Source: Candidatus Solincola jinzensis
Lineage (GTDB): Bacteria > Actinomycetota > Geothermincolia > Geothermincolales > RBG-13-55-18
DNA: 5,741 nucleotides
Direction of reading: 5' to 3'
Assembly: GCA_015711875.1 (NCBI GenBank)
Contig: JACVJG010000220.1
Location: 1 to 5,741, forward strand
Every line of letters begins with the position of its first letter. Position 1 is the first letter of the stretch. The notes beneath the pieces are model-generated. The model was not told the origin of the DNA. It saw nothing but the letters and a program-made list of their open reading frames with translations, and did no database searches. The position numbers and the translations under genes were made by a program. Below, piece by piece: positions 1 to 5,741 of this stretch.

Positions 1-1
1 T

Positions 2-1183
<1,182 letters not shown>

Positions 1184-1208
1184 GGCGGGGGCGCGGCGCG
1201 CCCCTGCC
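1184..1208 (+). promoter_or_regulatory. Hairpin directly after dnaK stop
   Basis: Bases 1184-1194 pair with 1198-1208 over 11 base pairs (one G-U) around a 3-base GGC loop, starting at the base after the dnaK TGA. The stem is almost all G-C. No T-run follows, only an A/T-rich ACTATAAATAA stretch, so it is not a standard intrinsic terminator. It may protect or attenuate the dnaK transcript ahead of hsp20. The structure is seen in the sequence; the role is inferred. Confidence 0.5.
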
Positions 1209-1226
1209 CACTATAAATAAACAAGG

Positions 1227-1233
1227 AAAGGAG
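1227..1233 (+). promoter_or_regulatory. Ribosome binding site of hsp20
   Basis: AAAGGAG sits 8 bases before ATG 1242. It decides the start: the in-frame GTG at 1233 overlaps the last base of this site and cannot use it, so the ATG is preferred. The resulting N-terminus, MAIVRWDPFRDL, is also the usual one for this family. Confidence 0.85.
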
Positions 1234-1241
1234 TGAGGAAG

Positions 1242-1709
1242 ATGGCTATCGTGAGATGGGATCCATTCCGGGACCTGATGAACCTGCAGGACGAGGTGAA
1301 CCGCCTCTTCCGGCGCAGCTTCTTCAGGGGAGTGGAGTCGCCGGCGGCGGTGGAGACCGCGGCCACCTGGGCGCCCGCGCTCGACATGTACGAGAGCGAC
1401 GACAAGCTCACAGTCGAGGTGGAGCTGCCCGGCCTTGACGCCAAGGATATCGACATCTCCCTGGAGGACGATATCCTCCACGTCAAGGGCGAGAGGAAGT
1501 TCTCCAACGAGGTAAAGGAGGAGAACTACCACCGCATCGAGCGGGCCTATGGTTACTTCGAGCGCAATATTCCGCTGCCGCGCAAGGTGGACGCGGACAA
1601 GGTCACGGCCTCCGTATCCGGCGGCGTACTCAAGATCGAGATGCCAAAGGTGGAGGAGGCCAAGCCCAAGCAGATCCCCATAAAGGTGGAGGGGGAGAGC
1701 AAGGAATAA
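1242..1709 (+). CDS. hsp20: Small heat-shock protein, Hsp20/alpha-crystallin family
   Basis: This is an ATP-independent holdase that captures unfolding proteins in the cytoplasm and passes them to DnaK and ClpB. It has 155 residues, a normal length. The short N-terminal arm starts with WDPFRDL, typical of bacterial class A proteins such as HSP18. The alpha-crystallin domain spans about residues 43-136 (WAPALDMYE through KIEMPK) and has the conserved GVL at 128-130. The C-terminal tail carries IPI at 145-147, the I-x-I motif that docks into a neighbouring subunit during oligomer assembly. The gene lies between dnaK and grpE, which are usually adjacent in actinobacterial operons, and has a hairpin on each side. 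In Mycobacterium tuberculosis the Hsp20 gene acr2 is a separate HspR target; here physical linkage suggests shared control. The family assignment is secure; the gene symbol is generic. Confidence 0.95.
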   Translation: MAIVRWDPFRDLMNLQDEVNRLFRRSFFRGVESPAAVETAATWAPALDMYESDDKLTVEVELPGLDAKDIDISLEDDILHVKGERKFSNEVKEENYHRIERAYGYFERNIPLPRKVDADKVTASVSGGVLKIEMPKVEEAKPKQIPIKVEGESKE

Positions 1710-1732
1710 TCTCCCCCGTAAGCGGTCCTGGA

Positions 1733-1764
1733 GGCTGGGGCTGGGCAGGGGTCCAGCCCCAGCC
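1733..1764 (+). promoter_or_regulatory. Perfect 12-bp hairpin between hsp20 and grpE
   Basis: GGCTGGGGCTGG (1733-1744) is exactly complementary to CCAGCCCCAGCC (1753-1764), with an 8-base loop GCAGGGGT. It starts 23 bases after the hsp20 stop. The downstream bases ATGAGGACGG hold no T-tract, so it is a weak candidate for intrinsic termination. A stabilising or attenuating mRNA element is more likely. This is the strongest perfect inverted repeat I noticed in the window. Confidence 0.6.
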
Positions 1765-1784
1765 ATGAGGACGGGGATCCGAGC

Positions 1785-1791
1785 GAGGTGA
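1785..1791 (+). promoter_or_regulatory. Ribosome binding site of grpE
   Basis: GAGGTGA matches the anti-Shine-Dalgarno complement and ends 6 bases before ATG 1798. Two ATGs lie close together, at 1794 and 1798. Only 1798 is in the grpE frame, and an in-frame TAA at 1792-1794 rules out a longer protein. Confidence 0.8.
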
Positions 1792-1797
1792 TAATGG

Positions 1798-2424
1798 ATG
1801 AGCGAGGACAAGAAGAAGGGCAAGAAAGAGGAGATGGAGAAGGAAGCGAAGGAAGCGACGGTGGCCGGCGCCGGCGGCGGGGAGCCCCGAGAGGAGGGAG
1901 AGGGCTCTGAGAAGCGCAGGCGCGAGCTGCACCACCTCACCAAGAAGGAGCTCGAGGACCTGGTGGTGGAGCTCGAGAAGAGGCTGGAGGAAGCCGAGCG
2001 CAAGGCGCGGGAATACCTGGACGACGCCCAAAGGCAGAAAGCGGAGCTCGACAACTACAGGAAAAGGATGATCAAGGAGCAGTCGCGCATCATCGAGACC
2101 GCGAACCGCTCTCTCATCGCGGGGCTGCTTCCCGTTATCGATAACCTGGAGAAGGCGCTAGAGTCGTGCGAGGGCCGTGATGACGCCCTGGCGAAGGGTG
2201 TGGCCATGGTATACGAACAGCTTGTAGCCGCCCTGAAGAAGGAGGGGCTGGAGGAGATAAACCCCCATGGGCATCCCTTCAACCCCGAGGAGTGCGAGGC
2301 GGTGATGGCGGTGGTGAGCGACGACCACGAGGATGAGACGGTGGTCGAGGTACATCAGAAGGGATATCGCTTCAAGGGCGCCCTGTTGCGCCCCGCCAGG
2401 GCTACGGTCAGCAAGTGCGAGTGA
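1798..2424 (+). CDS. grpE: Nucleotide exchange factor GrpE
   Basis: GrpE is the nucleotide exchange factor of DnaK: a dimer that opens the ATPase domain to release ADP and so resets the chaperone cycle. The protein has 208 residues. Residues 1-45 are a charged, probably disordered K/E-rich leader with a glycine patch (AGAGGGEP). Residues about 46-105 form the long dimerising helix (ELEDLVVELEKRLEEAERKA, then AELDNYRKRM), followed by the short-helix region (LLPVIDNLEKAL, 110-121). The C-terminal beta domain that contacts DnaK covers about 155-206, with HPFNPEECEAVM, VVEVHQKGYRFKGALLRPA and the family's usual ending, RPARATVSK. In many actinobacteria grpE follows dnaK directly; here hsp20 lies between them. 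The helix pair serves as a thermosensor in E. coli GrpE; whether that applies here is unknown. Confidence 0.97.
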   Translation: MSEDKKKGKKEEMEKEAKEATVAGAGGGEPREEGEGSEKRRRELHHLTKKELEDLVVELEKRLEEAERKAREYLDDAQRQKAELDNYRKRMIKEQSRIIETANRSLIAGLLPVIDNLEKALESCEGRDDALAKGVAMVYEQLVAALKKEGLEEINPHGHPFNPEECEAVMAVVSDDHEDETVVEVHQKGYRFKGALLRPARATVSKCE

Positions 2425-2457
2425 CCAGAGCAAAGCATCATGGCTTGCGCTCATGGT
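2424..2457 (+). promoter_or_regulatory. Imperfect hairpin overlapping grpE stop
   Basis: ACCAGAGC (2424-2431) pairs with GCTC-A-TGGT (2449-2457) with one bulged A. After a small internal loop, AAGC (2433-2436) pairs with GCTT (2443-2446) around a 6-base loop ATCATG. That makes 12 base pairs in all, starting on the last base of the grpE TGA. No T-tract follows. It is weaker than the two upstream hairpins but occupies the same post-stop position. Confidence 0.35.
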
Positions 2458-2476
2458 GGACGGAAAGGCGGTGAAC

Positions 2477-2502
2477 GGAAAGAGGATCTTGTAGCCGCGG
2501 TT
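2477..2502 (+). promoter_or_regulatory. Candidate SigH/SigR-like promoter before dnaJ
   Basis: GGAAA (2477-2481), 18 bases, then GTT (2500-2502) resembles the GGAAT-N18-GTT pattern of actinobacterial SigR/SigH sigma factors, which control dnaK and clpB genes in some actinobacteria. A start near 2510 would give dnaJ a leader of about 100 bases. The motif is short and could occur by chance, and I saw no matching copy before hsp20, grpE or clpB. This is speculative. Confidence 0.15.
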
Positions 2503-2599
2503 CGAGCGCCGGCGGCTTGCACGCAAACGGCTTTTATCTCATCAAGAGGTCTGGAGAGAGAAGGCGCGGCGGCGGGACGCGAGACGATATCCTTACAAG

Positions 2600-2605
2600 A
2601 GAGGT
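2600..2605 (+). promoter_or_regulatory. Ribosome binding site of dnaJ (GTG start)
   Basis: AGAGGT lies 8 bases before GTG 2614. An in-frame TAG at 2605-2607 means no earlier start is possible, and the J-domain begins six residues after the GTG, so a later start would damage it. A second purine run, AAAGG (2609-2613), touches the start codon and is too close to serve as the site. Confidence 0.7.
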
Positions 2606-2613
2606 AGAGAAAG

Positions 2614-3756
2614 GTGAACGGGACAAAGGATTATTACAAGATACTGGGAGTGGACAAGAAGGCGTCCCAGAAGGAGATCAAGGACGCCTATCGCAAGCTT
2701 GCCCGCAAATACCATCCCGACGCCAACCCTGGGGATAAGAGTTCGGAGGAGAAGTTCAAGGAGATCTCGGAGGCCTACGAGGTCCTATCGAATCCCGAGA
2801 AGCGCAAGCAGTACGACGCGGGCGGGATGTTCGCAGGCGCAGGGCCCGGCGCGGGGTTCGGCCCCTTTGATTTCAGCTCCTTCACGGGGCGCCCGGGCTC
2901 GCGTACTTATACCTACACCGGGGATCTGGGAGACCTTGGCGACCTCGGAGACCTCTTCAACCTCTTCGGGGGCATCGGGACTGGAACGTCAAGGGGGCGC
3001 CGCAGGGAAGCCGCCCGGGGAAGGGACATCTCCGCCGATATCACCATATCCTTCGAGGAGGCGTTGTCCGGCGTCACCGTGCCCCTTACGGTGACGGCGA
3101 AGAGCGCCTGCCCGGAGTGCAAGGGGAGCGGGGCAAGACCCGGTACCCTGCCCAAGACCTGCCCCACCTGCGGGGGCAGGGGTTCGGTGTCGCAGAACCA
3201 GGGGCTTTTCGCCTTCTCGCGGCCCTGCCCGGCGTGCGGCGGCCGCGGCACGGTGATAGAGAATCCCTGTGAGAGATGCGGCGGCACCGGGGTAAAGGAG
3301 ATGCCCCGCAACATAAAGGTGAAGATACCGGCGGGGATAAACGACGGAGGCAAGGTACGCTTCCCGGGCAAGGGGGAGGCGGGCCCGCTGGGCGCGCCCC
3401 CGGGCGACCTCTACGTCAACGTGCACGTGCGCCCGCACAAGTACTTCAAGCGCAAGGACTCGGATATCCTGTTGGACCTCCCTCTCACCTTTCCCGAGGC
3501 GGCGCTGGGGACCACGGTGGAGATCCCCACCGTGAACGGCAGGGTGAAACTCAAGATACCCGCGGGAACCGCGGACGGCAGGAAATTCCGCCTCCGGGGC
3601 AAGGGAGCGCCCAAGCCCAAGGGCAAGGGGCACGGCGACATGATCGTGACGGCACGCGTGGTGGTGCCGAAAAAGCTCACGGCCAAGGAGAAGGAGCTCC
3701 TGAAGAAGCTCCAGGGGCTGGAGAAGGAGAACCCGCGGGCTTTTCTGGAGGAGTAG
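2614..3756 (+). CDS. dnaJ: Chaperone protein DnaJ (class A Hsp40)
   Basis: DnaJ delivers unfolded clients to DnaK and stimulates its ATPase. The protein has 380 residues and all class A parts. The J-domain covers about residues 5-70 ([12 protein letters not shown]) with the essential HPD at 34-36. A glycine/phenylalanine-rich linker (about 71-125) contains four GDL units in tandem at 103-114. Four complete zinc-binding CxxCxGxG motifs follow: CPECKGSG (166-173), CPTCGGRG (183-190), CPACGGRG (205-212) and CERCGGTG (219-226). The C-terminal substrate-binding beta domains cover about 230-350, and a lysine-rich helical tail ends the protein. It starts with GTG. The start of hspR lies 10 bases after the stop, which implies joint transcription. 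No defect is visible. The conserved zinc motifs exclude a CbpA-type (class B) Hsp40. Confidence 0.98.
   Translation: MNGTKDYYKILGVDKKASQKEIKDAYRKLARKYHPDANPGDKSSEEKFKEISEAYEVLSNPEKRKQYDAGGMFAGAGPGAGFGPFDFSSFTGRPGSRTYTYTGDLGDLGDLGDLFNLFGGIGTGTSRGRRREAARGRDISADITISFEEALSGVTVPLTVTAKSACPECKGSGARPGTLPKTCPTCGGRGSVSQNQGLFAFSRPCPACGGRGTVIENPCERCGGTGVKEMPRNIKVKIPAGINDGGKVRFPGKGEAGPLGAPPGDLYVNVHVRPHKYFKRKDSDILLDLPLTFPEAALGTTVEIPTVNGRVKLKIPAGTADGRKFRLRGKGAPKPKGKGHGDMIVTARVVVPKKLTAKEKELLKKLQGLEKENPRAFLEE
2920..2955 (+). repeat. Four tandem 9-bp units coding (Gly-Asp-Leu)x4 in dnaJ
   Basis: Four consecutive 9-base units, GGGGATCTG, GGAGACCTT, GGCGACCTC and GGAGACCTC, code [12 protein letters not shown] in the G/F linker of DnaJ. 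The last two units differ at one base. Many DnaJ proteins carry one or two GDL/GDLF units here, so expansion by slippage is plausible. Confidence 0.8.
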
Positions 3757-3766
3757 GTGATGGGAC

Positions 3767-4258
3767 ATGGACGCGAAAAGAGCGAGCGATGAGCCTGTTT
3801 ACGTCATAAGCGTGGCGGCGCGCCTGGCGGACGTGCATCCCCAGACCCTGCGCATATACGAGCGTAAGGGGCTTATCAGCCCCCAGCGGGTGCGCAACCG
3901 CAGGCGCTATTCCGAGGCGGACATCGAGAGGTGCCGGCTCATACAGGAGCTGACCCAGGAGATGGGGGTAAACCTGGCCGGCGTGAAGATGATCCTGGAT
4001 CTGCGCAGCCGCATGGACGCCATGCGCGAGCGCGTGCGCTCCATGGAGAAGGAGATGGAGGAGCTGCGGCGGGAGATGGAGGAGCGGGTGCGCGAGGTGC
4101 GCGAGAGCTTCCGCAACGACATCGTGCCGGTGCCTCGCGGGGAGATCGCCCTGAAGCGGGAGATGAACCCTTTCCGCTTCCTGAACGAGCGCCTGCGGCC
4201 GATCGAAGAGGAAGGAGGCAGGATCGGCAGGGCCTCGGCGAGCAAAGGGAGTGGATAG
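3767..4258 (+). CDS. hspR: Heat-shock repressor HspR, MerR family
   Basis: HspR is a DNA-binding repressor that holds heat-shock genes off by binding HAIR inverted repeats; in Streptomyces it needs DnaK as co-repressor, so free DnaK closes a feedback loop. The protein has 163 residues. The MerR winged helix-turn-helix covers about residues 11-77: [21 protein letters not shown], with wing [12 protein letters not shown] at 43-54 and [11 protein letters not shown] at 67-77. [16 protein letters not shown] is the HspR hallmark. A highly charged coiled coil (about 78-117) follows, then [17 protein letters not shown], resembling the C-terminal segment of actinobacterial HspR, and a glycine/serine tail. 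ATG 3767 is the first possible start, since an in-frame TGA lies at 3758-3760. Its ribosome binding site AGGTGAT (3755-3761) overlaps the dnaJ stop, suggesting translational coupling. No metal- or ligand-binding cysteine set is present; the only cysteine is C56. Confidence 0.95.
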   Translation: MDAKRASDEPVYVISVAARLADVHPQTLRIYERKGLISPQRVRNRRRYSEADIERCRLIQELTQEMGVNLAGVKMILDLRSRMDAMRERVRSMEKEMEELRREMEERVREVRESFRNDIVPVPRGEIALKREMNPFRFLNERLRPIEEEGGRIGRASASKGSG

Positions 4259-4493
4259 GGCAAGGCGAAGCGGGGAGAACATCCCCCTGGCTTTCAAGGA
4301 TACCTTGGTCGCGAAGTAGCTGCGCATAGGGCCGGGAGAGCAGGCGGTGGTCAGGCGATTCCTCGCGACCTGGCGGGAGCTTGGGGACAGGCCTTCTTCA
4401 TGGCCTGGCGCGAGGGGGATATGGAGGGCTTTCCCGGCGGGAATGGGCAAAATGTTCATAAGCGAAAGAAAAACCGGAAGGATGTGATGATAT
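4259..4493 (+). other. Structured 235-bp spacer and clpB leader
   Basis: No recognisable gene lies between hspR and clpB. The stretch holds several short inverted repeats: GGGGA/TCCCC (4272-4276 with 4282-4286), CAAGG/CCTTG (4295-4299 with 4303-4307), GGTCGCGA/TCGCGACC (4307-4314 with 4363-4370), CAGGCC/GGCCTG (4388-4393 with 4402-4407) and TTCCC/GGGAA (4431-4435 with 4439-4443). No HAIR (CTTGAGT-N7-ACTCAAG) or CIRCE site and no convincing promoter is visible. The last 40 bases are A-rich and lead into the clpB ribosome binding site GGAAGGA (4476-4482). A clpB promoter or mRNA leader is likely here by position only. Confidence 0.5.
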
Positions 4494-5741
4494 ATGGTAA
4501 GGTTTGACAAATTCACCGTGAAGGCGCAGGAGGCCCTCGCCGAGGCGCAGAAGATAGCGGGCGAGAGGCACCACCAGTTCATGGAGGCGGAGCACCTCCT
4601 CCTGGCCTTGCTGCGCCAGGAAGGGGGCACGGTGCCCGCGCTCCTGGCCAAGCTGGGGGCTGACGCCGCGGCCATGGCCTCCGAGGTGGAGGCGGCCCTG
4701 GATAAGGTGCCCAGGGTCACTGGGGCCGTGGGGCAGGTGCAGATCTCGCCTGACTTGGCGAGGCTACTGGAGGCCGCCCTGGCCGAGGCCGACGCCATGA
4801 AGGACGAGTACATATCGACGGAACACGTATTTCTGGCCATGGCCGAGGAGAAGAAGGGCGAGGCGGCACGCATCCTGCGCGCCCACGGCATCGACCGCGA
4901 CCGCGTGCTCAAGGCCCTGGCCGATGTAAGGGGCAGCCAGCGGGTGACCGACCCGGAGGCGGAGGGGCGCTACCAGTCCCTGGAGCGCTTCGGGCGCGAC
5001 CTCACCGACCTGGCGCGCCGCGGCAAGCTCGACCCGGTGATCGGGCGCGACGCCGAGATCCGCCGCGTCATGCAGGTGCTCTCGCGGCGAACCAAGAACA
5101 ACCCCGTGCTCATCGGCGAGCCGGGCACCGGAAAGACGGCCATCGTGGAGGGCCTGGCGCAGCGCATCGTGGAGGGCGACGTGCCCGAGGGGCTTAAGAA
5201 CAAGCGCGTGGTGGCCCTGGATATCGGGGCCCTGGTGGCGGGGTCCAAGTACCGGGGAGAGTTTGAGGATCGCCTCAAAGCGGTGCTCAAGGAGATCACG
5301 GAGTCGGAGGGGGAGATCATCCTCTTCATCGACGAGATGCACACCCTGGTGGGGGCAGGCGCCGCGGAGGGCGCCGTGGACGCCTCCAACATGCTCAAGC
5401 CCGCCCTCGCCCGGGGGGAGCTGCACGCCATCGGAGCCACCACCCTGGACGAGTACCGCAAGTACATCGAGAAGGACGCGGCTCTGGAGCGGCGTTTCCA
5501 GCCCATCTTCGTGGGTGAGCCCGATGTGGAGGACACCATCGCCATCCTCAGGGGCCTGAAGGAGCGTTACGAGGTGCATCACGGGGTGCGCATCCAGGAC
5601 TCCGCCCTGGTGGCGGCGGCGGTGCTCTCCGACCGCTATATCTCCGACCGCTACCTCCCCGACAAGGCCATCGACCTCGTGGACGAGGCCGCCTCGCGCC
5701 TGCGCATGGAGCTCGACTCCATGCCCACGGAGATCGACGAG
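4494..5741 (+). CDS. clpB: ATP-dependent disaggregase ClpB, 5' part
   Basis: ClpB is a hexameric AAA+ machine that pulls polypeptides out of aggregates together with DnaK. The first 416 residues are visible and the frame runs open off the right edge; the usual full length is about 850-870. The N-terminal Clp repeat domain covers about residues 1-145 ([12 protein letters not shown], then [11 protein letters not shown]). The first ATPase module shows the start GRDAEI, Walker A GEPGTGKT (208-215), the pore loop GSKYRGEFE around Y253, Walker B IILFIDE (275-281), GATT sensor 1 (314-317) and the arginine-finger segment LERRFQ (331-336). The visible part stops at [20 protein letters not shown], just before the coiled-coil middle domain. 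That domain is what separates ClpB from ClpA/ClpC, so the call rests on N-terminal similarity and on the chaperone context. ATG 4494 is the first start after in-frame TGA codons at 4485 and 4488. The ribosome binding site GGAAGGA ends 11 bases upstream, slightly far. Confidence 0.93.
   Translation, partial: MVRFDKFTVKAQEALAEAQKIAGERHHQFMEAEHLLLALLRQEGGTVPALLAKLGADAAAMASEVEAALDKVPRVTGAVGQVQISPDLARLLEAALAEADAMKDEYISTEHVFLAMAEEKKGEAARILRAHGIDRDRVLKALADVRGSQRVTDPEAEGRYQSLERFGRDLTDLARRGKLDPVIGRDAEIRRVMQVLSRRTKNNPVLIGEPGTGKTAIVEGLAQRIVEGDVPEGLKNKRVVALDIGALVAGSKYRGEFEDRLKAVLKEITESEGEIILFIDEMHTLVGAGAAEGAVDASNMLKPALARGELHAIGATTLDEYRKYIEKDAALERRFQPIFVGEPDVEDTIAILRGLKERYEVHHGVRIQDSALVAAAVLSDRYISDRYLPDKAIDLVDEAASRLRMELDSMPTEIDE

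Noticed and set aside
1212..1217. TATAAA as a -10 box for hsp20
   Set aside because: No -35 lies at proper spacing, because the region upstream is the GC hairpin, and a start would fall within the ribosome binding site.
1691..1717. GGGGGAG/CTCCCCC 7-bp stem around the hsp20 stop
   Set aside because: It has a 13-base loop and no T-tract, and is likely chance pairing of purine- and pyrimidine-rich runs beside the stronger 1733-1764 hairpin.
2493..2520. GGTTCGAGC resembling a tRNA T-loop
   Set aside because: The five bases on each side do not pair as a T-stem, and no acceptor, D or anticodon arm fits around it.
2517..2738. 73-codon + strand frame starting with TTG before dnaJ
   Set aside because: It runs out of frame into the dnaJ J-domain, has no ribosome binding site and gives an arginine/glycine-rich product of no known type.
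2989..3768. 259-codon minus-strand open frame under dnaJ
   Set aside because: Shadow of the DnaJ zinc-finger and C-terminal coding sequence.
4504..4509. TTGACA, a perfect sigma-70 -35 box
   Set aside because: It codes residues 4-6 of ClpB (FDK region), and no transcript from there could make full ClpB.
3677..4912. 411-codon open frame on the minus strand across the hspR-clpB region
   Set aside because: It is antisense to dnaJ end, hspR and clpB start, all clearly coding on the + strand. The product is serine/arginine/alanine-rich without a recognisable domain, typical of a GC-rich shadow frame.
4764..5582. 272-codon minus-strand open frame under clpB
   Set aside because: Shadow of the first ClpB ATPase module; the + strand Walker A, Walker B and arginine-finger motifs are intact.
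5627..5656. Near-duplicate TCCGACCGCTA in clpB
   Set aside because: It codes [17 protein letters not shown], a normal ClpB family motif, so conservation explains it.

Overview
This window carries a compact chaperone locus from a GC-rich bacterium. All genes lie on the + strand, in the order dnaK (3' part) - hsp20 - grpE - dnaJ - hspR - clpB (5' part). The dnaK-grpE-dnaJ-hspR core is the classic actinobacterial heat-shock operon, and the MerR-type repressor HspR, rather than HrcA/CIRCE, supports an actinobacterial or related HspR-bearing lineage. ATA (Ile) and AGG (Arg) codons recur despite the high GC, which is not typical of Streptomyces- or Mycobacterium-like genomes. I infer a deep-branching, possibly thermophilic actinobacterial lineage, but the window alone cannot settle this.

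Layout: 2-1183 is the DnaK C-terminal part (end of the ATPase domain, linker, substrate-binding domain, lid). 1184-1241 is a spacer with an 11-bp hairpin and the hsp20 ribosome binding site. 1242-1709 is a complete small heat-shock protein. 1710-1797 holds a perfect 12-bp hairpin and the grpE ribosome binding site. 1798-2424 is grpE. 2425-2613 is a 189-base spacer with a post-stop hairpin, a speculative SigH/SigR-like promoter and the dnaJ ribosome binding site. 2614-3756 is a full class A DnaJ with a GTG start. 3767-4258 is hspR, starting 10 bases after dnaJ ends. 4259-4493 is a 235-base spacer rich in short inverted repeats. 4494 to the end is the first 416 residues of ClpB, open at the window edge.

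The genes form one working set. Hsp20 holds unfolding proteins, DnaK-DnaJ-GrpE refolds them, ClpB pulls aggregates apart and hands them to DnaK, and HspR represses the set, with DnaK known as its co-repressor in Streptomyces. No HAIR operator was found inside the window, so the main operator is probably upstream of dnaK.

I found no undescribed system. The points worth a second look are the hsp20 gene inserted between dnaK and grpE, hairpins without T-tracts just after the dnaK, hsp20 and grpE stop codons, the structured spacer before clpB, and the hspR frame staying open for 82 codons beyond its stop.
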